Origin: Oppiella nova
Taxonomy: Eukaryota > Arthropoda > Arachnida > Sarcoptiformes > Oppiidae
Reading direction: 5' to 3'
NCBI GenBank assembly: GCA_905397405.1
Contig: CAJPVJ010000128.1
Location: forward strand, 1 to 37,482
Length of the DNA: 37,482 bases
The stretch's first letter is position 1. The number at the start of each line of letters is the position of its first letter. A model generated the notes under the pieces. The model searched no databases. It had not been told where the DNA came from and was given only the letters and a program-made list of their open reading frames with translations. The position numbers and the translations under genes are program-made. Below are positions 23,482 to 31,574 of the stretch, piece after piece.

Positions 23482-26400
23482 GAGAGAGAGAGAGCTGTTT
23501 GAGGAGTTTTTGCTGAAAGTTAGACAAAAAGAAACTTTCTATATATTCAGTGCAAATGCCTGTGAGGGCCAGCCTTAAGACATTGATTGTATGCATTTGA
23601 TTAACAAATAGTCTCTGAGTTTCTCCTTAACTAAAGAATCGAAAGGAAAATAAATTTCTTTTCTTTTTTATCAGTTATTATTGAATTAGTCGAACAAATA
23701 AATTAATTTCCACACAAAATACATCTACAATTGAAATGTAATGTCTATTAATTATGTAAATTCTTTGTGTGTGTTTGTCATCATATAAACAATATAACAG
23801 AATATATTCTGTGTGTATGATTCTGTGGTGCACTGATTCTGTGATCACTTTTCCGTATTATCAGTGAATATATAAACTAAATAAAGAGCTTTTCGGTTAA
23901 TGTATGCATGAATTAAATCTCTTAAAATCAATGATAATTGTGGCAATGCTTTAAGCATTTCATTTAATTAATTCCATACAATTGTCTGTGTTTTTGGGGA
24001 TTTGCATAAAATTATTGATGAAAATATTGTTATTATTAATCATTAGAAAAATACAAACAAAAGACACACTAAAGAGTGAATAACGCCTTTTCATAGACTT
24101 ATTCAGAGCTCTGTTTTAATTTATTATCATTTTGTGTAAAAATTATTATTATTAGAGACTGTTATAATTCAATTGCCGTTTTTGGTGTCAAAACAGTGAC
24201 AAAAATAATAATATGAGACAAAATTCATACCGATTTGACCACATCTGACGCCAACGTTTCAAACTCAGGTGTAGATACATCCGATAGGGCAGTGCTGTAC
24301 TGCCGGTTCGATAGCGTGAATTCACCCAAAATTATTTTACTACCTGTTATTTGTAGCAAAGAAATCGATATTTATTAATCAAATTAAGGATAATTTTATG
24401 CGAATATCATATTTTAATATCTTGTTAAATAGATTAACATTTCGTTTTCATTTATAATATATTATTTTCTTTTGGCTTTTAATGTAATTCTTGTGTTTCT
24501 CGTATGTATTCCTTGATTTGTTAGATATAAGGATTGCAAAGGCAAAGCGGATTCAATTTTATTCAATTTATTTTCTCATTTCTTGTTTGTAGGTTTAGGT
24601 TTGGCTTTCGTCGAGATTTTTACATAAACTTATGGATAAAATATATATATATATCGCATATAAGGAATACGGGAGAAAAAGCCAAATTCCTTAAGAATAT
24701 TCTTCTAGTGTTTACATATTTACATAAAATTTAAGTCACAAAACGATTCACGAGAAACACTCAGAATCCGCACACAAAAGAGGATTTTTGCTAAACAATA
24801 ATGGCTTTAATGTTATCGCAAAATATAATACATTATTACTTTGTATGGCTATAACTCTCATGCATTATATAATACTGTGTCTTATTCTTGGAATTGGTTT
24901 TTGTTTTTTAATTTCTTTGAATAAATATATCGGATACCTTTCCCTTTATTTTATAAACTTTATGTATTATGTTTCTAATATTACTACATGCGATTAATTT
25001 ATATTTCTTTTGTACGTTATTTTGTATTGGATTTCATACCTCTTTCTAGTCTCTCGTCTTTTTGTTGATTTTCTAGAAATTCTGATTCAATATTAGATAA
25101 CTTATTATTCTCTCCACTCGTCGCTGATTCGTCCCATAAGTTCAGGTTTTTGTTAACTATATTATGAGTGGAGAAAAATAAGAGTAAGTGATTAGACACA
25201 TAGAAATATATTATAAATAATAAATTACATTATATATAAAGATTATATTATTTCAAACATTTCCCATAATTTTCATGACATACATGAGTAGGAAAAGTAG
25301 CGATCATTAGACCCAGTATTCATACATCAATAACAATATAGCAATGAATGGCTTGAATTCATTGCTATATCTTATTTAATGTGATTCTACTCTCATTTCA
25401 AATCACTTTTGAATTATTAATTCTGATAATACCTTAACAACTGGTATGCTATGCGGTGCTCATTGAGTGTATGAGCGAAATAGGAGGGAACGGGAGATCG
25501 AGTGACTAATGCGAGAGAATATTGTTCATAGGAGTTATGAAATGAATATAAACTCCGACAGAAAAAAATTTATTATTTAGTACTCAAGTACTGAAACACA
25601 AGAAATGTATATATATTTTAGGGGCAAAGAGTAGAAAGAAAAAACATATTGAGAGCACATATAGTGATTGCATTTGTGAGTCCAATATCTGGTGCTATGA
25701 TATTAAGCCTTGCATTCACTGTAACAACCGATATGTCGCTGTATTTCTCTCTCTATTATATACTTTACTTTCGCAGCGAAAACATTATTCAACAAAATAT
25801 ATGAACACAAAAGCTTTTTTCCATTTGCCTTATAATAAGAATGGAGTTTTCACTGGAATTGATTTGCCTACCAGTGCTGGTGGGCCTACCAGTCAAATGG
25901 AAAGGGATAGTGAAAGAGTCGATACGTATATAAAGACTACTCTCGTTTGAATCCAATTATTTTATACAATCTCTCTCTCTCTCTCGCTCTCTCTCTCTCA
26001 GCCCATTGTTTGCTCTGTCAGTTGTATGTATTTTATTTTAAACTCAATTTTTAACCCTTATATCCTGCGATGTTTGAGAGAGCGCCGGCACTATAAAAAT
26101 AATGATCGCTAATGGAAATACAAGTCAGTCGTAAACATAGAAAACTAGGAAAATATAGTTTTAAAAATTAAATTTCTAAAAAGTCTTATCTCAAGCTTTT
26201 CGTACGATTTATTTAAAAAACTAATTCAAGGATTGCATAATTGAATTCATTTGTAAAAGTATAACTTCAAAAAATAAAATCCTTTTAATTTTACATTTTA
26301 CTTTGTTTTTTTATAAAAAGCGATGAAATAATAAATTTAATATAAATTGAATTTATATTTGATTTTTTAAAAGTTAAAAAACTCGTAAAATATTAGAAAA

Positions 26401-28218
26401 TATAGTTTTCGACGATTTCTCTCTCGGAAAGCAATTATTTTAATTGCATTCACTTTTGAGACAAAAATCCTTTACAAAGAATTTTATATATATTTTGTAA
26501 CATTTTTTCTCTGCATAAATGTTTTCATAAAATACAATCCAAACTAATTGTCTGAAAAAAATGCACACAAAAAACACTACACCATAACAATCGATAACAG
26601 CAATAATTGTCTCATTAGACTAATACTGATATCTCGACATAAAGTGATACATTTGCGACTAATATACAGCGAAAAACTAAACTTCTGTCTTAACATTAAT
26701 CCTAAACTTCGTGTTTAGATGTGTTTTATATAGACTTTTCACTTCGAGTCGCTGAACGTATATTTTAACGAGAATTTCGCTGAAAAATTAATGAAATATT
26801 TCAGTGAGAAAACAATTTAAAAGGATTTTTGTGCTCCACTTTAATTATACTAAAAACAATGTATTTCTCGTGACAAATGTGTTGAACACATAGAGAGATA
26901 AAATTGTTGTATATTTTTAAGACACAATTTCTCTATTAATATCAAAATGTAATGCAATTTTGATTTAATAAAACACAAGTATATTAAGCAATTACATTTG
27001 AACGGCAGAATATTCTGTGCAGACTATAAATTGTCATGAATTTGTTAATGTAAGTATATTAAATATAATAACAATCAGAATATTTATGTAAATACTCGGA
27101 GATTTGGGGCCATATATACAAAAACATAAACCAAATGCATGACTACTTAACTATAAACTCATTTAAAATGATAAATATTTCAACCAAAAAATTTATCTAG
27201 CTTCCAATTCAAACTCAACTGAATATATAACATAATAAAGAAGTAATATAATTATTTTTTAATATTATTATGATTTATAGTGTGAGTATTGATACAAAAG
27301 GCAATGAAAAAAATTGTGGCACTCATTAAGATTGTTAAAAGTGATTGTAATATCAATATAACAACACAATAGACTCAAGCAATAAAGTGGAGAGAGAGAG
27401 AGAGAGAGAGAGAGAGATGTCTGTAATGGTATAGTGATGTGAACAGGTCTACAGAGAAAACAGGGAATAGTTAGAGGGAAAGGGAGCTAACAAATGACAT
27501 TAAAACACATTGCATTCATTACCAGAACTTTTTTTATATGAGTCTCAATATATAACATGGTTTGCTGTGACAGTGAAATCGAGAGCTTAATACAGTATAC
27601 AACTCAATGAAAGCTTATATGGCATAAGAGTAAAGTATATAAAATAATATATGTATACAAAAGGCATACAAACATAAGAAGTTTTTTGATGGCATTAGAA
27701 GTGCAATGGCCTTACACTGCAATACTGGCGCACACACGCCAATGGGAACCTAATGTTGCAAAGTTATGCTCATATCAACGTCTCTCTCTCTCTCTCACTC
27801 ACTCTCTCTCTCACTCACTCTCTCCCTCTCTCTCTCTCTCTCTCAAAATTCTCTCTCACTCTAATGGCAATGCATTAGTTATTCAGAAATGGACTAAACT
27901 ATTAACACAACGATAATAAGGAGAGAATATACTGTTTCCCAATACATATGATATATTTATGTATAAAATGTGTTTTTCTGCTTCAGAGCAAAGTTTTAAA
28001 AATCCATTTCTCTATACATTCTGTAATATTCTGTATATTCTGCAAAACCCCACATATTTGCTCAATGTTTTAAAAGGAAAAATATTATATGAAATGCGAG
28101 TAAAAAGTTTGCATTTTATACTTTTATAAAATGTAATCCATATGTGTGTATGAAATGTATTGCAATTTAAAAGTTATAATATTTATTCTAAACAAACATT
28201 TGGTATGTTTTTATATAT

Positions 28219-28268
<50 letters not shown>

Positions 28269-29012
28269 ATGAGTATGTCTTTTGTGTGTTATGTGTATTA
28301 AATCCAGTCTTTAAACAATAAATTGCCGAAAATGTTATGACCAGTGCTTTGGTCTCGCAATATGTTATTCCCTTTAACTCGTTATTCATTGGCTTCTCCC
28401 TAATAAACGATAGCCTCTCTCAGTATTTATAGTCATTTTCTCTTTTTATATAATACAATGGGAATGGTATGAGAAAAAAAGAGAGAATTTATGAATGGCT
28501 TCTCATAGCAAAGATGTAGAGAATATATGAGAAAAAATGAATCACCAATTCATCAAAGCTATACGAAATGTGTTGTTATGCTTTCCCCACGAGTTCTGTG
28601 TATATGTTTTGGTTAAACATAACTATTCTCTGTATTCTGTGTTTATATTTATGTGTTTTATTCATTGCTTCTCTCTCTATCTGCCTTTCCCTCTCTCTAT
28701 GACAACCCGGCCCTCAATAAGATAACTAATCGATAATACATTACATAATAAACACACAAATTATGTAATTAAATGTGCGATTACTATTAGATTTGTTTCA
28801 CAATCTCAGACATAATTTATTATATTATTTTTTTTGTACAGAATTTGTTATTTAATTTATTTGTGATTTTTCTGCGATAAAAATGCGAAAACACATAAAA
28901 TATTTTGATATAAAACTCTGTAATATATATAATAAGTTAGTAGAAATTTGAAATAGAAAAAATTTTTATGACATAAATATTTGAAATATTTTTAAATCAA
29001 TGACACAGAGAT

Positions 29013-29063
<51 letters not shown>

Positions 29064-30362
29064 ATGAGAAAATAAAATAATTTTTGTTGGGAGAGAGCAA
29101 TGGGTATAAAAAAGGCTTTTTGTAGCCCTATCTCCTTCTCGATGGTATGTCTCACTTAGTTTTGAGTCAAAAACAAATCCAAATGTTTTTTATATATCAC
29201 TTCGTAGTTATAATACAATAGACACACAAATATATATTATATAAAAGGCTTTCCGATTTTTATTTTCACAATTTTTTCTGATTATATGAAACTTCAATCT
29301 ATTTTTCTTACAGATATATAACTTATATATAAATTTCTTGTGAGAATCAGTACTTATTTTTTATATTGTTTTAGTCTCTCTTTTTTCGCTGATTTTTTTC
29401 ATCCGTTTTATACTTTCAAAGAGTTTTTCTTTTAACGATTTTTTTCATTATTATTATTATTATTATTAGAAATGATCGCAACTTTTTTATATTTTGAGTT
29501 AAATAAATCCTATACTTTATGGTCGAAAATATATTTTATAATGCAATCTATTAGGGTTGCGGTGTAGTGTCATAAGACCCGGGGTCACCATAAGGGGTGG
29601 TCATTGGGAACACTCCCCGACACGACTCGCATATAAACATCTCATCTTATATTCAAGGTTTCGCCGTTTTCTTATGATATGTTAAGACATTTTATAGCAT
29701 TTTCTCGACCATGTTATCCCGTGTCCTACACTCCCATTGGGGGCAACACATGTATGGGTAACCCCTATATTAGATATATTCGTGTTTTTTATTGAATATA
29801 AGATTTTTTATTGTTTATCACATGTAATAACCAGTGATGGGAGCCGAGGGAGACCTCGAGAGCTCACATACTCATAGACAGGCAGTGGTGCAGACATACC
29901 CATGAAGTACGTGAAGGCAGAGACACCGATGACTACGATTGCCAGACACATGACCACAGCTGCCAAACACCAGCAAAATGTCTTTGACTTAATCTTGGAG
30001 TTGGTGTGTCCAATAGCACAGTCACTGTCCGGGTCGTTTAATTTAAACTCCCAGAACCTCTTGAGGGGTGACTTGGAGCCGCCGGTGCTGTTGTGAAGGG
30101 ACGGCAGTGTGGCGGCCGAGGCTATGATCTCGTTTCGGAGTCGTTGCGCGTTTTGATTGACTGCAAACGAGTTGTTTGGTAACACCAGTGGATAACTGGG
30201 CTGCGGATGGGCGGGTAGTTGATGGAGGAGCTGGTGATGCTTCGGTGGCTGTTGTTGATTATGATTGAGATTCTTGTTTCCTTCCGCGGAGGACGACATA
30301 TAAACCGCTTTTCTTATTATATTCGTCAGATCGACGTCCGAATAAAAGGCCGGGTTTTCTAA
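9137..30362 (-). CDS. Type II membrane protein: SEA, TSR, cysteine-rich module, four LDLa repeats (15 exons)
   Basis: Fifteen exons, listed separately below, join with agreeing splice phases and no stop. From the first internal ATG (30299) they give about 964 residues. Order: cytoplasmic Gln/Pro/His-rich region (1-106); membrane helix (about 108-133) preceded by lysines, implying N-terminus inside; stalk (149-187); SEA domain (about 193-310); Ser/Thr/Ala-rich linker (to about 637); TSR (638-697); eight-cysteine module (730-783); four LDLa repeats (789 to about 935). LDLa repeats bind calcium and usually protein ligands, SEA domains occur in membrane-proximal regions, and TSRs bind matrix or sulphated glycans, so a cell-surface receptor or adhesion role is inferred. 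No ortholog is recognised. No serine-protease domain is seen, unlike corin- or enteropeptidase-type proteins. The 3' terminal exon and the 5' beginning are the least certain parts. Confidence 0.8.
9745..9846 (-). CDS. Exon 14: LDLa repeat 3
   Basis: Thirty-three full codons, phase 1 in and out, acceptor ccgatag, donor GTATGT. Nearly the whole of LDLa 3 sits in this exon: CSENQFTCNSGQCIPIES, then CTDGSDEP. Its last cysteine lies at the start of exon 15. Cassette-like 1-1 exons are typical of LDLa modules. Confidence 0.88.
9906..10043 (+). repeat. Two (GA)n tracts around an inverted exon fragment
   Basis: Tracts at 9906-9970 (one interruption) and about 10022-10043 enclose the inverted copy described at 9971. 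Confidence 0.93.
9971..10029 (+). repeat. Inverted copy of an exon 11 fragment
   Basis: It is the reverse complement of 13677-13735: 24-26 bases of LDLa exon 11, its GTAAGT donor and about 33 intronic bases. It sits between two GA tracts (9906-9970 and 10022-10043). It is on the strand opposite to the gene and cannot code as an LDLa repeat. Confidence 0.88.
11377..11405 (+). repeat. (GA)n microsatellite
   Basis: About 29 bases, in the long intron between exons 13 and 14. Confidence 0.95.
12594..12641 (-). CDS. Exon 13: end of LDLa 2
   Basis: A 48-base micro-exon, phase 1 in and out, acceptor tcttaag, donor GTAAGC. It supplies HCWDGEDEQNC, the calcium-binding end of LDLa 2. The frame joins exon 12 exactly after the CD of CDG. 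Confidence 0.85.
13043..13155 (-). CDS. Exon 12: end of LDLa 1, start of LDLa 2
   Basis: Thirty-seven full codons, acceptor cattttag (phase 2), donor GTATTT (phase 1). With exon 11 it completes LDLa 1 with DGHFNCFDMSDETHC, including the acidic calcium-site residues D-x-S-D-E. It then opens LDLa 2 (CKEDEFHCGNKTSCLPISQR). Confidence 0.9.
13677..13735 (-). repeat. Source copy of the inverted exon 11 fragment
   Basis: This is the in-place copy, covering the 3' end of exon 11 and its donor. The partner lies at 9971-10029. Confidence 0.85.
13712..13775 (-). CDS. Exon 11: LDLa repeat 1, first part
   Basis: Twenty full codons, acceptor aataatag (phase 1), perfect donor GTAAGT (phase 2). It encodes the C-x6-C-x4-C start of an LDLa repeat (CLEGEWQCANGLCIPESRRC). 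The last 26 bases of this exon and its donor are copied in inverted orientation near 9.97 kb. Confidence 0.88.
14458..14493 (+). repeat. (GA)n microsatellite
   Basis: About 36 bases, intronic. Confidence 0.95.
14582..14705 (+). repeat. Direct repeat copy 1 (124 bp)
   Basis: Identical by eye to 18393-18516. Here the right edge runs straight into a GA tract (14706-14734). It lies in the intron between exons 10 and 11. Confidence 0.9.
14706..14734 (+). repeat. (GA)n microsatellite
   Basis: About 29 bases, at the right edge of direct repeat copy 1. Confidence 0.95.
15256..15326 (+). repeat. (AAT)n microsatellite
   Basis: About 71 bases of perfect trinucleotide repeat, intronic, 90 bases from exon 10. 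Confidence 0.95.
15416..15498 (-). CDS. Exon 10: cysteine-rich module, second half
   Basis: Twenty-seven full codons, acceptor ggttcag (phase 2), donor GTAATG (phase 1). It encodes GCGGWCSGHKELCRY and then TYQCVDDS. The split codon with exon 9 restores Arg. The join across phase 2 is exact. Confidence 0.72.
15591..15623 (+). repeat. (GA)n microsatellite
   Basis: About 33 bases, in the intron between exons 9 and 10. Confidence 0.95.
15894..15996 (-). CDS. Exon 9: cysteine-rich module, first half
   Basis: Thirty-three full codons, acceptor tttccag (phase 1), donor GTTTGT (phase 2). The peptide PGACNGCNQNEIC and a further Cys after AAVPF are separated by a basic and acidic linker (AKIKDPRDP). 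With exon 10 this gives an eight-cysteine unit that does not match a standard EGF pattern by eye. A plus-strand frame through the same bases is its shadow. Confidence 0.72.
15997..16710 (-). other. Intron 8 (0.7 kb)
   Basis: AT-rich, with GTATGT donor and tttccag acceptor on the minus strand. Nothing else seen. Confidence 0.6.
16711..17109 (-). CDS. Exon 8: thrombospondin type-1 repeat
   Basis: 132 full codons, phase 1 in and out, acceptor tttaaag, donor GTATGT. An acidic, Val-rich lead-in is followed by a TSR with the tryptophan ladder FWSNWSEWSPC, then CDSGRIHSRIRKC, a later C-R-V motif and a closing DCRC. Six cysteines and the W-x-x-W-x-x-W pattern define the family. Trp residues in the ladder are typical C-mannosylation sites. 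A Ser/Thr/Asn-rich tail follows. Confidence 0.88.
17752..17793 (+). repeat. (GA)n microsatellite
   Basis: About 42 bases, in the intron between exons 7 and 8. Confidence 0.95.
18393..18516 (+). repeat. Direct repeat copy 2 (124 bp)
   Basis: Partner of 14582-14705. It lies in the intron just downstream of exon 7, and its right edge enters unique sequence instead of a GA tract. Confidence 0.9.
18571..19011 (-). CDS. Exon 7: Ala/Pro/Ser-rich linker
   Basis: 146 full codons, phase 1 in and out, acceptor gacaatag, strong donor GTAAGT. It carries a mucin-like stretch rich in Ala, Pro, Ser and Thr (TATASAPAPNASAPEVAG) and NxT/NxS sites, consistent with a glycosylated stalk between the SEA domain and the TSR. 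The intron immediately downstream starts near one copy of a 124 bp direct repeat. Confidence 0.7.
19243..19662 (-). CDS. Exon 6: linker, first half
   Basis: Phase 1 at both ends, 139 full codons, acceptor tttagtag, weak donor GTTTGC. It encodes a low-complexity extracellular linker with several NxT/NxS sites, Gly/Ala runs (GGTVAAAGAVVGAND) and Tyr/His patches. No domain is recognised. Without the splice the frame would end a few codons further on. The phase match with exon 7 and the open reading frame favour splicing. Confidence 0.65.
19666..19764 (+). repeat. Inverted repeat arm (99 bp), partner 20987-21085
   Basis: Reverse complement of 20987-21085. It starts in the pyrimidine tract before exon 6 and ends at a GA tract, which extends the match with the CT tract before the partner. 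Confidence 0.9.
19765..19801 (+). repeat. (GA)n microsatellite
   Basis: About 37 bases, extending the 99 bp inverted repeat arm. Confidence 0.95.
20383..20510 (+). repeat. 128 bp repeat, copy 1
   Basis: First of three near-identical 128-base units (also 20511-20638 and 21086-21213). Copies 1 and 2 are in perfect tandem. The unit is AT-rich and non-coding. Confidence 0.92.
20511..20986 (+). repeat. Segmental duplication copy 1 (476 bp)
   Basis: It contains 128 bp unit 2 plus about 348 further bases, ending in a CT tract. It is about 99% identical to 21086-21561, with a handful of substitutions and a small indel near 20639. The minus-strand frames through it are not genes. Confidence 0.92.
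20987..21085 (-). repeat. Inverted repeat arm between the duplicated blocks
   Basis: Reverse complement of 19666-19764, placed exactly between the two 476 bp copies and preceded by the CT tract of the first. Confidence 0.9.
21086..21561 (+). repeat. Segmental duplication copy 2 (476 bp)
   Basis: Partner of 20511-20986; contains 128 bp unit 3 and ends in a CT tract, after which the sequence is unique. Confidence 0.92.
22799..22971 (-). CDS. Exon 5: C-terminal half of SEA domain
   Basis: Fifty-seven codons; acceptor acaaacag (phase 2), donor GTCTTT (phase 1). It begins at the loop where cleavable SEA domains have G-S-V-V-V. Here the sequence is AGAGVVVKCRISL, which has no serine at that position. 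It then runs through helix two (LTFINALERRHG) to the last strand (NLRVDITTIKF). It is GC-rich compared with the flanking introns. Confidence 0.82.
23206..23273 (-). CDS. Exon 4: central SEA domain
   Basis: Sixty-eight bases, acceptor ctaacag, strong donor GTGAGT; phase 0 in, phase 2 out. It carries the SEA segment with FLESPLAKIY, then LTQVYEF, which corresponds to the conserved S-x-L-x-x-x-Y and V-x-x-F positions of the family. Confidence 0.82.
23274..24230 (-). other. Intron 3 (about 1 kb)
   Basis: It holds one GA tract and a CAGAATATATTCTG palindrome near 23799. Phase 0 within the SEA domain. Confidence 0.6.
23442..23494 (+). repeat. (GA)n microsatellite
   Basis: About 53 bases with one GG interruption, in the intron between exons 3 and 4. 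Confidence 0.95.
24231..24343 (-). CDS. Exon 3: first part of SEA domain
   Basis: Acceptor aataacag, donor GTATGA; enters in phase 1 and leaves in phase 0. It encodes the SEA opening: a strand with GEFTLSNRQYS, then LSDVSTPEFETLASDVV, matching the family pattern of an early Phe, a Tyr, and an amphipathic helix carrying Phe and Leu. Splits of the SEA domain across exons are common. Confidence 0.8.
24344..25039 (-). other. Intron 2 (0.7 kb)
   Basis: AT-rich. Hydrophobic plus-strand frames at 24.5-25.0 kb look like chance products of T-rich sequence. Confidence 0.6.
25040..25156 (-). CDS. Exon 2: extracellular stalk
   Basis: Thirty-eight codons, phase 1 at both ends, acceptor atatag, donor GTATGA. 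The peptide is polar and acidic (NKNLNLWDESATSGENNKL at its start) and links the membrane helix to the SEA domain. It has no cysteine and no motif I recognise. It is supported mainly by phase agreement on both sides and by lying between two better-supported exons. Confidence 0.65.
25970..25999 (+). repeat. (CT)n microsatellite
   Basis: About 30 bases with one interruption. Confidence 0.93.
27390..27417 (+). repeat. (GA)n microsatellite
   Basis: About 28 bases. Confidence 0.95.
27781..27844 (+). repeat. (CT)n microsatellite, interrupted
   Basis: About 64 bases with several CACT interruptions, which suggests an older tract. Confidence 0.93.
28223..28265 (+). repeat. (GA)n microsatellite
   Basis: About 43 bases. 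Confidence 0.95.
29016..29059 (+). repeat. (GA)n microsatellite
   Basis: About 44 bases. Confidence 0.95.
29555..29770. other. Unassigned GC-richer block
   Basis: About 215 bases with words such as ACCCGGGGTCACC, CATTGGGAACACTCCCC and CCCATTGGGGGCAAC, much richer in GC than the DNA around it. Near-complementary pieces at the two ends hint at an old mobile element, but I could not define termini or a target duplication. Confidence 0.35.
29855..30362 (-). CDS. Exon 1 seen: cytoplasmic N-terminus and membrane helix
   Basis: The ATG at 30299 opens a Gln/His/Pro-rich cytoplasmic segment. It is followed by KIKSK and a hydrophobic helix containing CLAAVVMCLAIVVIGV, about 25 residues. Lysines just before the helix and no signal peptide argue for type II topology. 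The frame stays open 21 codons upstream of this ATG, exactly to an acceptor-like cttaacag at 30363, and the ATG context is weak, so translation may start in an unseen upstream exon. The donor is uncertain: GTCTCC after 29855 (phase 1) fits the next exon. A better-looking GTGAGC lies a few codons earlier but is in phase 0 and would not fit. Confidence 0.75.
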
Positions 30363-30495
30363 CTGTTAAGAATTGATACAAAATATAAGACATTATTATT
30401 ATTATGAGAGACACACAGGGAGTTAGCGCAACACATAATACTAATAGATTAAAGGCATGTCATAATAGGAATAGCACCGGGAGTTCAGGGGATGG

Positions 30496-30499
<4 letters not shown>

Positions 30500-30528
<29 letters not shown>
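30500..30528 (+). repeat. (GA)n microsatellite
   Basis: About 29 bases, just upstream (gene sense) of the membrane-anchor exon. Confidence 0.95.
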
Positions 30529-30530
<2 letters not shown>

Positions 30531-30803
30531 ATACGAGCGCTTAGAGCGTAATTCTGTGCCACTTTTAATTTGGATCTACTTTTTGCTCACACTTTATATC
30601 AATTCCATGTCTTTTCTCTCTGTTTGTCTGTCTATCTCTTAATACAAGAGAGAGAATTAGTGGGGAAAAGGAGATCAAAAAAATCGCTTATTATATGAGA
30701 ATATAGGGTCAAAGGCATAGGCAATAAGAAAGGCTTAATAATCGTAAAGAGCATTCTTGTGATAACAATACTCATGATTGAGAGCATTATAACTAAATGC
30801 TTG

Positions 30804-30804
30804 T

Positions 30805-30849
<45 letters not shown>

Positions 30850-30865
30850 CCAGAAAATGAATGAA

Positions 30866-30896
<31 letters not shown>
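30804..30896 (+). repeat. (GA)n and (CT)n tracts facing each other
   Basis: A GA tract (30804-30848) and a CT tract (30869-30896) are separated by about 20 bases. Together they can form a near-perfect hairpin with a 20-base loop. Confidence 0.93.
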
Positions 30897-30899
<3 letters not shown>

Positions 30900-31535
30900 G
30901 CCTTATATTTTTTGCTCTCAAGAAAGTCCACTTCAATTCACTTCAATTTTGATATTATTCAACATTAAATGAAACTCATTTCTTCCCATTGCCTGCCCTT
31001 ACAGTACATACACTCCACTCTCACTCCCGATCCACACTATCTCTAAATGTCTGTTATTTTTATTTTTATTATATTTTAGTTTTTTAAGTAATTCATTAAA
31101 TTAATGAGTTTTATTACAAATTATTTTATTATACAATATCTTGAGATTATTTTTATGTACTTTTTATTTATTGTTATTGTAATTCATTATAATTTTTGTT
31201 TCTCTTTATTGTTGAGTAAGTATTTGTCATTAAATTTAAAGACAATCGCTTTAAATCATAGCATTTATATTAATAATGTTTATAAGCACTCGTGTATTGT
31301 TGTTGCGTTGAATTGAATAAAGTTTTGTATACATTATCTCCCGTTCCCTTTCACTCTCGCAAATGAATTGTGAAGTTTGTGTTTGAGCTCTACTTCTTTG
31401 CCGAAGAGATTTTCAAATCTGGTTTTTGATTCATTTGTTCGATTAAATTGTTAAAAGTTATCATAAATTTCAAGTCAAGATAATAGAAATCATTGCTTTC
31501 AGTTATATGTACATTGTATATACTCCATGTACTGT

Positions 31536-31538
<3 letters not shown>

Positions 31539-31572
<34 letters not shown>
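31539..31572 (+). repeat. (GA)n microsatellite
   Basis: About 34 bases, upstream of cnk. Confidence 0.95.

Positions 31573-31574
<2 letters not shown>

Larger units (their letters stand above)
25157..29854 (-). other. Intron 1 (4.7 kb)
   Basis: It separates the membrane-anchor exon from the stalk exon. It holds GA/CT tracts and the unexplained GC-rich block at 29555-29770. A missed exon in here cannot be excluded. Confidence 0.5.

Noticed and set aside
24534-24997. Hydrophobic plus-strand frames resembling membrane peptides
   Set aside because: T-rich DNA encodes Phe, Leu and Ile by chance. They lie in an intron of the minus-strand gene and show no conserved residues.
8996-30362. Minus-strand gene as a type II serine protease
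   Set aside because: The stem architecture fits, but no GDSGGP, TAAHC or other trypsin motif was seen in the exons or downstream.
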